In this document: in pieces, positions 53,129-62,900 of the stretch | How positions within the stretch are numbered: position 1 is the first letter of the stretch | How the letters are laid out: every line of letters starts with the position of its first letter | Origin: Kiritimatiellia bacterium | Lineage (GTDB): Bacteria > Verrucomicrobiota > Kiritimatiellia > RFP12 > UBA1067 | DNA: 64,000 nucleotides | Direction of reading: 5' to 3' | Assembly: GCA_017514235.1 (NCBI GenBank) | Contig: JAFWKK010000028.1 | Span: forward strand, 17,477-81,476 | Translations under genes and position numbers: made by a program | Notes under the pieces: generated by a model | What the model was told of the DNA's origin: nothing | Databases searched by the model: none | The model's input: the letters and a program-made list of their open reading frames with translations, nothing else

Positions 53129-53956
53129 ATGACGCCTGCCCGGAGATTCGCCATCGCCTGCTGCATTTGCCTGCCGCTCGCTTCGAGCGGCGGAGTGGCG
53201 TTGCCAGAGCTGGACTTCAAGTTCCGCAACGAGTTCCAGACGGCTTACATCTCCGGAACGTCGGGCGGCACCGGCGAAACGCGCCCGAACATCTGTCAGA
53301 TGTTGAGCGGAAGGTACGATACGGGCGCCTTCGGCGCGTTCGGCGGCTACGCCTGGACGCGGAGCTTGCTGTCCGGGCAGAAAGACGAATACCGCCGCCG
53401 CGCCTTCGACTGCTTCGAATACGGCGCGGAGTACGACTACACGTGGTGGTTCACGCGCGAACTCGGCGCTTATTTCTACTTCGACCATATCTGGAGCCCC
53501 AGTCCCGGCTGGTACGAGCGCAGCTCCACGTATCACGGCGTCCTGTTCGCGCAGTATTTCCTCAACCCCATCGTCACGCCGTACTACAGGTTCCTCGGCG
53601 CATACTGGCCGCACCAGAACGAAGTGCTGAAGCTCGGGCTGAACCACAACTTCAGCGTCTTCGAAGGCAAGTTGTCGATGACACCATACGCCGAAGTCAT
53701 AAACGGCGACCGGCGGCGGCTGAAAATGAAATACGGCGTAGAGGCGACGGAACTCTATTGCGGCTTTCGCCCGATGGCCACGGAATTCGGCGTCATATTC
53801 CTCTACAAGTTCTCCCGGTTCATAGCATCGCGGCTGCGGCTGCGCAACTGGAACCTGGTGGAACACGCCGCCCGCGTCCACGAGCGCAACAGGGACGTGT
53901 CCTGGGCCAAGACCTGGCTGCCTGCGGCAACCCTCAGCCTGGACGTCTCGTTCTAG
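53129..53956 (+). CDS. Predicted outer-membrane beta-barrel protein
   Basis: A 275-residue protein with a signal peptide (RRFAIACCICLPLASSGGVA). The rest alternates polar and aromatic residues (EYDYTWWFTRELGAYFYFDHIW) and ends in LSLDVSF, with the terminal Phe expected for barrel insertion by BamA. Such proteins sit in the outer membrane as pores or scaffolds; the function is unknown. It begins 10 bases after purL with no promoter of its own. A short GC hairpin follows the stop (53961-53973). Confidence 0.65.
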   Translation: MTPARRFAIACCICLPLASSGGVALPELDFKFRNEFQTAYISGTSGGTGETRPNICQMLSGRYDTGAFGAFGGYAWTRSLLSGQKDEYRRRAFDCFEYGAEYDYTWWFTRELGAYFYFDHIWSPSPGWYERSSTYHGVLFAQYFLNPIVTPYYRFLGAYWPHQNEVLKLGLNHNFSVFEGKLSMTPYAEVINGDRRRLKMKYGVEATELYCGFRPMATEFGVIFLYKFSRFIASRLRLRNWNLVEHAARVHERNRDVSWAKTWLPAATLSLDVSF

Positions 53957-53960
53957 CCGC

Positions 53961-53973
53961 GGGGACTGTCCCC
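53961..53973 (+). terminator. Short hairpin after the outer-membrane-like gene
   Basis: GGGGACTGTCCCC forms a 5-bp stem with a 3-base loop. No T-tract follows directly, so it is a weak candidate. Confidence 0.3.
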
Positions 53974-54011
53974 AGCGCCTTAGGCAGTAGCGCGACGCAT
54001 TCGTTTTTTGG

Positions 54012-54017
54012 TATAAT
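54012..54017 (+). promoter_or_regulatory. Extended -10 promoter of the GH78 gene
   Basis: The plus strand reads TTTTTTGGTATAAT, 8 bases before the ATG at 54026. The mRNA is predicted to be leaderless. Confidence 0.8.
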
Positions 54018-54025
54018 TTCCAATC

Positions 54026-56917
54026 ATGAAAATGAGAAACATCATAATGGCATGCGCTGCCGCCATCGCTGCGGGTTGCGCTGGAACTTTCTTCGGAGGC
54101 GGCGACGCAACGGTCGAACCAAGGGTCAATCACCTTTCCGCTCCGGCAAACGTGGACGCGAAGCCCTCCTTCTCCTGGAAGATGGAATCCGCGCGGCAGG
54201 GCGCGGCACAGGCTTCCTACCGCATCGAGGTGCGCGAAGGCACGCCTGACGGCACGGTGACGTGGGACTCCGGCGAAGTCATCTCCGGAGTGTCCGTCGG
54301 CATTCCGTACGCGGGTGCGCCGCTAAAGAGCGCAAGACGCTACTTCTGGCAGGTCAGCGCGCGCGACGAAAAAGGCAACTGGCTCGCCCCCGCAAGAAGC
54401 ATCTTCGAGACAGGCCTTCTCTCGAAGGACGACTGGAACGGCTCGGCCTGGATCTCGGCCAAGGACGCCAAGGTGCGCACCGACCCGCGCGAGCACGGCA
54501 ACGGCAAGCAGGAGGCCGAGGACGGGACGTCTTGCTTCGTGAAGACCGTTCCGAACGGCAAGGCCGTGAAGGAGGCATTCTGGACGGTAACTGGCCTTGG
54601 CGTCTTCGAGGCGTACGTCAACGGGCAGCCCGTCTCGCGTTTCTGCAAGTGCAGCGGCAAGAAGTGCCGCAACTTCCTAAAGCCCGGCTTCACCCACTAC
54701 AGGAAGACCAAGCACTCGTTCACCTACGACGTCACCCACCTGATGAAGACCGGCGCGGGCGACTCCAACGCGTTCGCGGCTGAAGTCTCCCACGGGTGGT
54801 GGAGCGACAAGATCGTGAACTTCTTCGGCGTAAAGCCAGCGTTCCGGGCTCAGCTCGTGATGCGCTACGAGGACGGAACGGAAGCCAGGGTCGGCACCGA
54901 CACGTCGTGGCTCTCCGGTATCGCCGGGCCCGTGATCCGCGCGGCGATCTTCGACGGCGAGGACTATGACGCGCGCATCAAGAGCGCGTGGCTGGATGGG
55001 AAGTCGACGGAAGGCTTCAAGGCGTCCGAGCCGAACGACGAGTTCAAGGGCGAGATCGTTCCCATGGAGGGTGCGCCGATAGCGCTGCGGTGCGACCTTG
55101 CGTTGGCCCCCAAGGAGATGTACGTCTGGAAAGGCATCGACGGCGCCGGCAAAGACTGCTTCGGCACGGTCAGGAAGCTGCGTTCCTACAAGGACGGAGA
55201 CACCATAGAGCTGGACGCCGGGGAGACGCTCATCGTTGACTTCGCGCAGAACGCGGCGGCCGTTCCGAAGTTCGAGTTCTCGGCTGACGCCGGCACGACG
55301 CTCACGATGCACCCTGCCGAGATGCTGAACGACGGCAACGGCTCCAAGAGCCGCAACTGCGACGGCCCGGAAGGCTCGATCTACAGGCAGAGCTACCGCA
55401 AGGCCAGGACAACGCTCAACTACACGTTCGCCGGCGAGGGCGTCGAGAAATACCGCCCGAACTTCACGTTCTTCGGCTACCGCTACGCGTCAATCACATC
55501 GACCGGCAAGGTCAAGATCGCGAAGATCCGCTCGATCCCCGTCACGTCGATCCTGAAGTCCACCGAGACGGGACGGCTTGAGACGGGCGTGGCTGACGTC
55601 AACAGGCTTGTCTCCAACTGCATCTGGGGCCAGTACTCCAACTATCTCTCGGTGCCGACTGACTGCCCGCAGCGCAACGAGCGCCTGGGCTGGACGGCAG
55701 ACACGCAGGTGTTCACCGAGGCGGGGTCATACAACGCCGACACCTACGGCTTCTTCCTGAAGTGGATGCGCGACATGCGCGACACGCAGGCCGACGACGG
55801 CTCGTTCACCGGCGTGGCGCCGACAGCGCAGTACGGCGGCAACATCCACCAGCTCGGCTGGGCCGACGCCGGCATCATCGTGCCCTACGTCATCTGGCAC
55901 CAGTTCGGCGACAGGCGCATCGTGGACGAGAACTGGGAATCGATGGAGAAGTACATGAAGTGCATCGCCTCGATGAAGTACGAGTCCAAGGACGCGACGA
56001 CCCACCAGTGGGCCGACTGGCTTTCCTACGAGAAGCTTGAGTCGTGGAGCGGGGCCGCATACGAGACGCTGGCGAACGGAAGCCGCGCCGTCAAGGCTGA
56101 TGCGCTCAAGTACTGGCAATACCTCGGCTACTGCTACTGGCTCTGGGACGCGCGGATGATGGCGCAAATGGCGAAGGAGACAGGCCGAACTGCGGCAGAG
56201 GCGGAATACCGGAGCGTTGCAGAAAAGGTCGCCGCCGACCTTCGCAGCCGCTATGTGGACGCCGGGAGCGGAATGCTCATCGACATCTTCCGCGACATGC
56301 AGACCCCGGCGCTATTCGCGCTCAAGCTCGGGCTGCTCAAGGGAGACGCCGTCGCAAAGACCAAGGCCGAGCTGCTGAAGAACTTCAAGGACCACGGGGA
56401 CTGCCTGCAGACCGGCTTCCTCGGCACGTCAATCCTGATGGACACCGTCACCTACGACGTCGGTGCGCCGGAAATGGCGTACACGCTCCTGCTGCAGCAC
56501 AAGAACCCGTCCTGGCTGTACACGGTCGACCAGGGGGCGACGACCTTCTGGGAGCGCTGGAACTCCTACACCAAGGCCGACGGCTTCGCCTCGGCCGGAA
56601 TGAACTCGTTCAACCACTACGCCTACGGAGCCGTCGTCGCGTGGATGTACGGCACGATGGCAGGCATACAGGAGGACGCGAAAGCCGGCGGCTACAAGCA
56701 CTTCACTCTCGCGCCGATACCCGACCGCCGCATGGGCAAGGTTGACGCGTCGTTCAACTCGCCCTACGGCATCATCCGCTCTGCGTGGACGTACGGGGCC
56801 GACGGCAAGTGCAGCTGGAAGTTCACGATTCCGGCGAACACGACGGCAACCGTCAGGTTGCCTGGCGGCGTCACGGAGGAACTGGCCGCCGGAACCTACG
56901 AGCGCAGCCTCGACTGA
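54026..56917 (+). CDS. Alpha-L-rhamnosidase (GH78) lipoprotein
   Basis: A 963-residue enzyme. The N-terminus ends in the lipobox IAAGC, so it should be lipid-anchored. It has the fibronectin-like domain (SASYRIEVREG-like segment near residue 70), the two GH78 beta domains and the (alpha/alpha)6 barrel. The catalytic signature is DCPQRNERLGWTADTQVF with the acidic pair, followed by WADAGIIVPYVIW; the late PYGIIRSAW segment and a final beta domain complete the family layout. It removes terminal rhamnose from plant or bacterial polysaccharides. The leaderless-type promoter lies 8 bases before the ATG. The gene is convergent with the TPR gene. Confidence 0.88.
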   Translation: MKMRNIIMACAAAIAAGCAGTFFGGGDATVEPRVNHLSAPANVDAKPSFSWKMESARQGAAQASYRIEVREGTPDGTVTWDSGEVISGVSVGIPYAGAPLKSARRYFWQVSARDEKGNWLAPARSIFETGLLSKDDWNGSAWISAKDAKVRTDPREHGNGKQEAEDGTSCFVKTVPNGKAVKEAFWTVTGLGVFEAYVNGQPVSRFCKCSGKKCRNFLKPGFTHYRKTKHSFTYDVTHLMKTGAGDSNAFAAEVSHGWWSDKIVNFFGVKPAFRAQLVMRYEDGTEARVGTDTSWLSGIAGPVIRAAIFDGEDYDARIKSAWLDGKSTEGFKASEPNDEFKGEIVPMEGAPIALRCDLALAPKEMYVWKGIDGAGKDCFGTVRKLRSYKDGDTIELDAGETLIVDFAQNAAAVPKFEFSADAGTTLTMHPAEMLNDGNGSKSRNCDGPEGSIYRQSYRKARTTLNYTFAGEGVEKYRPNFTFFGYRYASITSTGKVKIAKIRSIPVTSILKSTETGRLETGVADVNRLVSNCIWGQYSNYLSVPTDCPQRNERLGWTADTQVFTEAGSYNADTYGFFLKWMRDMRDTQADDGSFTGVAPTAQYGGNIHQLGWADAGIIVPYVIWHQFGDRRIVDENWESMEKYMKCIASMKYESKDATTHQWADWLSYEKLESWSGAAYETLANGSRAVKADALKYWQYLGYCYWLWDARMMAQMAKETGRTAAEAEYRSVAEKVAADLRSRYVDAGSGMLIDIFRDMQTPALFALKLGLLKGDAVAKTKAELLKNFKDHGDCLQTGFLGTSILMDTVTYDVGAPEMAYTLLLQHKNPSWLYTVDQGATTFWERWNSYTKADGFASAGMNSFNHYAYGAVVAWMYGTMAGIQEDAKAGGYKHFTLAPIPDRRMGKVDASFNSPYGIIRSAWTYGADGKCSWKFTIPANTTATVRLPGGVTEELAAGTYERSLD

Positions 56918-56942
56918 CGCGACGCAAACAGCGCAACGCGCA

Positions 56943-59309
56943 TCAACGGGCCGTTCCTGATTCCTTCAGGGCGGCCCTTATGCGTTCCATAGTACGCCTG
57001 ATCTCCGGCGAGTCCGGAAGGATCTCCTGCGCGTGTTCCGCGTAAGGCAGCGCTCCGGCGGGATCGCCTTGCCTCAGGCGACACTGGGCGAGGTTGTTGA
57101 GGACAGCTGGATCGTCGGGACGGCGTTCGAGACAGCGCTCCAGATACGCCTGTGCGCGGGCGTACTGCTTCTGCACAAAGAAATCCATGCCGAGCGCAAA
57201 GTTGGCGGCCGGGTCGTTTGGCGAGATGTCAAGAACGCGCAGCGCGAACACGCGGGCAAGCGCGAAGTCAGCCCTGGCGAGCCCGAGCCTCAGGCCCTCC
57301 TGCGGAGTCATCCTCTCCAACTTCCTCCGTCCGGCCCATGCCATGGTCATGCGAATGCGGTCTAGCGCACCGTTCTTCTTGTCGAGCGCATCGGCGATGC
57401 GCGTCTCCTCCATCGCCAGCGAGGTTTCGCCCCGGCCGTCGTACGCATTGGCGCGGTGCCGGGCAAGAACCGCTAGCCGCCACTGCACGAACAGGAAAGC
57501 GTCACGCAACGAGCGGTCAAGCGTCTCGTCGGGATCGCCATCGTCATAGAGCGCAAGAAGCCTTTCGGACAACGCACGCCCCGCCGCAGCGCCGCGCTCC
57601 GCTTCTCCGGGGGGAAATCCGTCGGGACGCGCCGCCAGGCCGGAGCATTCCGGCATAGGCCTTCCGTCGCGCCGCCACAGCTCGAAGCCTATCTGCACCG
57701 CGTAAGAGCCTGTCTTGTCGGGGCGTGAACGCACCCATGTCCTCAGCGCGTCGGCCGCGCCACTCTTCAGGAGCGCCAGATCCTCGGCGTCCTTGACGCC
57801 GCGCGTACGGAGATACGTCTCCCGCGCGTCCTCGGCACTCCCCATCAGCGAAAGCGTGCGCAGACTGTGCCCTGCGGAGGCCGCCGCCAGTTCTACGATG
57901 GCGTCTATGCCGCCGTCCGTGAACAGATACTCGACTCCACTGCACTCCTCGGCAGTCTCCTTCGCGGCATCGGCGATTATGCCGAGCATCGCGCGCTCCA
58001 TGCCCTGAGCCCTGAACGGAATGACGCAAGCGAGCGCAAGGACCGGCTCGGCCAGGAGACAGGCCCGGACTATGCGCTGCATCCGCGTCATCGGGGCGAG
58101 CGCATCCAGGGCACCCTTCGTCTCCGCCGCGTCCTGGAAGCGCAACGTCTCGATGCGGCGAAAGTTCCGCAGATAAAGCTCGGTCGTGAAGACGCCAAGC
58201 GCCCAAAACACGGAAGTCGCACACAGGCACATGGCGAAGCACTTCAGCAGGCCGTCCGTAAGGCACCTTTCCTCGCCGCCCCATGTCCAGAACCAAAGCG
58301 ACTCCGCGCCGGTGAGCTGGGAGAAGGCAACGAGCCCTGCGCCCAGAAACATCACGCCGTGGAGGTACGCGAGATGCTTCTCGTCGTCGGTCGCCAGCCT
58401 GACGAGCAGGAATTCGACAATGACCGGAAGAAACACGACGGCAACGGCAATCGCGAATCCTGCCGGAGAACACATGGAAAGGAAGGCCTTGAGATATGCG
58501 ATGGGAAATTCGTACGCGCGCTCGTCCTGCGTCCAGCCGAACGCAGCAAGGCCGTCGAGCGAATCGAACGCTCGGATCTCAAGCGTCATGCCGGCAATAG
58601 CGCCGACGGCGAACGAGAGCGTGAGGCGCCACGACATGAGCGCAGCGGCGAACGGGTTTTCCTCCGATGTGGCGACAAGACCTGCATTGCGCATGTACCG
58701 GCGGACGGCTAGGCCGACGGACATGAAGACGAGCAGCACCAAGCCTGCAGGCGTGTCGGCAGAAACAACGCCCATCAACGCATAGGCCACGAAAAGCGGC
58801 GCCTTGCGCTCGGTCTTCAGGTATGCGACGTAGCATATCGCCGCGAGAACGAAAATCAGCACCTGGAGCGATAATGGAGAGAACCAGCGGAAGGCGGTCC
58901 AGACTGGTTCGGAGCAGCAGAAAAGCACCGTACCCTGGTACAGCACGAAACGTACCGCAACACGCCACCACAACGCGATGTGCTCGCCGCGCCTCAAGGT
59001 CTTCGGGAGCATCATCCTGAAAAGCGCCGTTATCAAGACCGCGAGGATCCCAAGCGAGACGTGTCCCGCAATCCTAAGGACCTTGCACGCCGCCTGCAAG
59101 CCAAAATCCCTGCAGATCGGGGCGGCTATGTAATGCCAGAGCAAGCAGAACGGCTCCTTCGGCGGACGTAGCCCTGCGGCAGCGGCAAGACTGTCCGCCA
59201 GGTCGGGCGGAGGGGCCTCGAATTGCCATGCCCAAGCTAACGCGGCAATGGCGGCTCCGAGCAGAAGCACGTAAAGGCAATCCCGGAACTTCAGCCTGCC
59301 GTCAGCCAT
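56943..59309 (-). CDS. Polytopic membrane protein with C-terminal TPR repeats
   Basis: A 788-residue protein. About ten hydrophobic helices fill the first 430 residues (FRDCLYVLLLGAAIAALAWA, RFVLYQGTVLFCCSEPVW), then a soluble region. The last 100 residues form tetratricopeptide repeats (NFALGMDFFVQKQYARAQAY, AVLNNLAQCRLRQGDPAGAL). This layout is common in membrane proteins of surface-glycan or protein-secretion systems in PVC bacteria. It starts 6 bases after the PEP-CTERM gene, in one operon with it and the giant surface protein, so it may help to assemble or export them. Function unknown. Confidence 0.7.
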   Translation of the reverse strand: MADGRLKFRDCLYVLLLGAAIAALAWAWQFEAPPPDLADSLAAAAGLRPPKEPFCLLWHYIAAPICRDFGLQAACKVLRIAGHVSLGILAVLITALFRMMLPKTLRRGEHIALWWRVAVRFVLYQGTVLFCCSEPVWTAFRWFSPLSLQVLIFVLAAICYVAYLKTERKAPLFVAYALMGVVSADTPAGLVLLVFMSVGLAVRRYMRNAGLVATSEENPFAAALMSWRLTLSFAVGAIAGMTLEIRAFDSLDGLAAFGWTQDERAYEFPIAYLKAFLSMCSPAGFAIAVAVVFLPVIVEFLLVRLATDDEKHLAYLHGVMFLGAGLVAFSQLTGAESLWFWTWGGEERCLTDGLLKCFAMCLCATSVFWALGVFTTELYLRNFRRIETLRFQDAAETKGALDALAPMTRMQRIVRACLLAEPVLALACVIPFRAQGMERAMLGIIADAAKETAEECSGVEYLFTDGGIDAIVELAAASAGHSLRTLSLMGSAEDARETYLRTRGVKDAEDLALLKSGAADALRTWVRSRPDKTGSYAVQIGFELWRRDGRPMPECSGLAARPDGFPPGEAERGAAAGRALSERLLALYDDGDPDETLDRSLRDAFLFVQWRLAVLARHRANAYDGRGETSLAMEETRIADALDKKNGALDRIRMTMAWAGRRKLERMTPQEGLRLGLARADFALARVFALRVLDISPNDPAANFALGMDFFVQKQYARAQAYLERCLERRPDDPAVLNNLAQCRLRQGDPAGALPYAEHAQEILPDSPEIRRTMERIRAALKESGTAR

Positions 59310-59315
59310 GGGCCG

Positions 59316-59954
59316 TCACGCCACTTCGGCGCGTCTCTTCCTACACAACGCCAACAACGCCAGCCCCATCGCCATGAGCATCCCGCCTGAAGGCTCCGGC
59401 ACAGCGAAGAAAGTCGGCGCCCAAACTGTCCCGGCCGGCGGATTGATGTCGAACGACTGATGGATATAGGTGCCAAGCGAAGAATACGCCATAGTGGCGC
59501 TTTGCACTACCGTCGTCCACGACCATTCGCCCTTGTCGGCGTCCCACGTTATGTTTCCGAGCTCCACGACGAAGCTGTATTCCGGCGACCCTGCGGCGTA
59601 GCCGTCGGACGGGGACTGGTTGCCGGTCGGCACGCCAGCGCCCCAGTAGCCGGATCCACCCGTGCCATCGGTGAAGTCCACGCCCAATTCACCGGATTCA
59701 ATCGTCCCGTCAGGATAGTAAAGGTCAAGGAACGTATCTTCAGTGATATTCTCGCCTACCACGCGGACGCGCGCTGCATAGTCCGTCGTCGGATCAATGA
59801 ACGCGGTGATGTTCACCGTCTCGCCGGACGATTTCATGACAGTCGCGGAACTGTCAACCATCCAATACAGAACGTCGCTTGCTACGGCGGTCCTGGCGAC
59901 TGACGTCAGGATCACTGCGGCAAGAAGAACAATTCTGGAGGTCTCCCGACGCAT
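59316..59954 (-). CDS. PEP-CTERM sorting-domain protein
   Basis: A 212-residue exported protein. Start ATG at 59954 has AAAGGG just ahead and a signal peptide (VLLAAVILTSVARTAVA). The C-terminus carries VPEPSG, a hydrophobic helix and the basic end CRKRRAEVA, the tripartite PEP-CTERM signal handled by exosortase. The middle is a beta-rich domain with no cysteine. Exosortase itself is not in the window. It lies 11 bases after the giant surface protein gene and 6 before the TPR gene. Confidence 0.85.
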   Translation of the reverse strand: MRRETSRIVLLAAVILTSVARTAVASDVLYWMVDSSATVMKSSGETVNITAFIDPTTDYAARVRVVGENITEDTFLDLYYPDGTIESGELGVDFTDGTGGSGYWGAGVPTGNQSPSDGYAAGSPEYSFVVELGNITWDADKGEWSWTTVVQSATMAYSSLGTYIHQSFDINPPAGTVWAPTFFAVPEPSGGMLMAMGLALLALCRKRRAEVA

Positions 59955-59965
59955 TGCCCTTTCGC

Positions 59966-62900
59966 TCAATTATCCGACTTGAACTTGATGCGAAGCGCAT
60001 TCTGGGCCTTGCGCTGGTACCAGAAACCGGTACCCGCCGGGATCGTGCCGCCCTCGGTCCACACCTGCTTGGTCCGCCCGTTCACCTTGGTGACGACGTT
60101 GCGGCCCCACCTCTTGGTACTCTGATTCGGGAAGTAAACCGTCTGAAGCCCGGCTATGCTCATCACAGAGATACGGTCACCGACATCTGGCGTCGCCGGG
60201 TTGCCTTCGCCGTCGACAAACTCGATGTCATTCAAGTCAACGTCGAACATAGTCGGGTTAGCGATGAGAGTGTGACCGGGTTTGTCGGCACTCCCGCCCG
60301 CAAGCTCCACCTCGTAGTCATCGCCGGTGTAGCGGCCGACAAGGTAGATGTACGGATCCGGCGCATTGCGGACAAGCCAGAACGCCTTGCCTGGCTCTAA
60401 GGTGGCCTCTTCTGCCGCCGGACATTCGGAAACGCCTTCTACGGTGACGGTTACATTGGTGGTCCAACCTCCGTCTTTCTTGCGTTCCCAGGCGCGGAAT
60501 TTGCCACTCGAGGTCTCGTATGCATAGATTCCATCGCCGCCGCCGATGCTGAACGGATTGACCGCATCAGCAACGGCGATCTCGATCTTTTTCGTACTGT
60601 CGACGGCCATCGACATCCACGGCGCGACAGTCACGGTGTTCGTCAGCGCGCTCGAAACGCGCAAGACGCCGATGGTGTTACAGGAGGCGATCACCGATTG
60701 GCCGGTTAGCTCGGTGTTCGTCGGCGAAAACACGATGTTGAACACGTAAAGTCCCGTCGGGTCGTCCGGCGCGAGCGGGATGTTCGTCTCGTACTTGCCG
60801 GTAAGTTCGCCTATCTCGAAGTTCGCGGCGGCGAATTCGCCATTCGTCGGATGATTGCGCCTGAGCTTCTTGTCGAGACGGTACTGCACCCTGAGGCCGG
60901 TGCCCATGAGCGGCTCGATGTTCGGGAAGTGCACCACGAACGAGTTCGGGTTCACCACGCTCCCCTGCTGCATGATCGTGGCGACCACCTTCTTGGAGAA
61001 GTCCGTACGCTCAATGACGTAGTTCTGCCACAGGCGAAGCCCGTTTTCGCATATCGCGTCGAGCGCGCCATAGCGAGTGTCGTTGTCCGCAAGCTCCACG
61101 CCCGTCTTTCCAGACAGGTTGTTGTTTACGATCCATTCGGGCTTGCCCATGATGATCGGGGTTCCATACCCGGTCATATTGTCCATGTTGACCTTGAAGT
61201 CCCAGCCGTTGATCACGACGGTGCAGTTCGTAACGGAGGTCGTATGGTTCGGCGCGGACGCGCGGAAGTATATCTTGTACGTGCCGGGCAGGACAAACGA
61301 CGGCACGGTGCTCTGCCATTCGCCCGCCTCGTCGCGGAACTCGCACTTGAGCGGGTTCAAGTCGCTCCGCACAAGTCCCGTCACGTTGGTGACGACGGCC
61401 GGGGTTATGGCGGCTCCCGTGTAATTCACCGTCACGCCCTCGATCGTCGCCGTCAGCGGCGCCGGCACAACCGTCACCTTGAACGAACTGCGCACGTCGT
61501 CATGGTTCGGAGCCGACGCCACAAACTGCACGAGGTGGTTCCCCACGTTCGTGAACGCAGGCATCTCGCCCCAGTCGCCCGCGCCGTCCGCACGGTAGCG
61601 ATACGTGACGGGCTGCTCGTTGCGGATGCCGGAGATCGCCTTCACGAGCCCGCTTGCGTCGAACGCATCGCCCGTGTAGTTGGTGACGACATCTGCGATG
61701 GTCGCCGTGAACACGGCATTGGTGATCGTGTACGTCGCACCGGAATAGGTCAGCTTGTACTGGTACTTCCACTCCACGCCTTGATCATCGGTGTGTTTCT
61801 GCTCCTGTCCGCCGTTATGCAGCACCAGCGTCCCTATCGTGATGGGATAGTTCCCGGAAGCCGATGTGGAAGCGACCTCGCAGGCGATATCGCCATCGAG
61901 ATCATACTTGTTCTCCCACCCCCAGCCTTCCGTCAGGCCGGCATACTTGAAGCCATAGTCAAGCGGTAGCGGTTCGTCGCCATAACACATCACCTTGGGA
62001 TTCGCCGTCACGATGTAGAGGAGCGTGAGCGGCTCGACGGCGGATACGGTGATCATCTTCGTCGCCTGCGAATACGAGCCGGCAATGACGGCGAGATTCG
62101 TGACAGCGTGCGCCGCAGTCTCGACGATGTTCGTCGTGAAGACTCCCTCCGGATCCTCGACGACATTCGTGACGGCGCTGTAAGGTACATTAACGACGAC
62201 GTTCGTCGCCAACGCAATGCGGACATAGTAGTTGGTAGCCACCTCCGACCAGAGCGGGAAGGTCGCGGACGGCGAAAGGACGTCCAGGCCGAGATCGGAG
62301 CAGAACCCGAGGCTGACGGTCGTAACCGACTCCTTCGTTTCCGGATCCTTCCCTGTCACGTCGCCTTGTACGCGCGAGTACAGCGCGACAAGTTGCGTCT
62401 CCTCTGGGTCGAGCTTGCCGACGATCGCCGTGAAGTTGACCGTGGCAACGTTGCTGTTATCCCACGTTGCGTTGTTGAGAACGGTGCTCGGCGTCTCTTT
62501 CGTGTCGAGCTCCACGATCTCGTCCGTGGGGAAGAGCTCGATGCCCTGGTCGTCGCCGGACGCAAGGCGGAAGTAGTACGTCCTGTTGCGTTCAAGACCC
62601 TCGGTAGCGGGCACGTTGAAGGTTGTCTTCGAGGAAAGGGCGGTTCCGGTATTCGCGCCGAGGTCGAGGAGGAACACGCCTTCGCCGGACGGCGGCTCGT
62701 CGCCTTCAAGCTTCGACCTGTCTTCGCTCCAATAGCAGTAGACGTGCGTCAGCTCGTTCGTGTCGTGGAGCTTGTAGGTGATTGTTGCATAGTCCTCGGC
62801 GGGCAAGGTCTTCGACTCCGTCCACTGTGCGGCGGTGAGCGAAATCGCGGGCACGGTGAACGAGGCGATCTCGTCCGAAAACGCATACGAGTTCGCGCTC

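Noticed and set aside
51022-53229. Minus-strand open frame of 735 codons opposite purL
   Set aside because: Antisense to purL, with a composition typical of shadow frames and no start signal.
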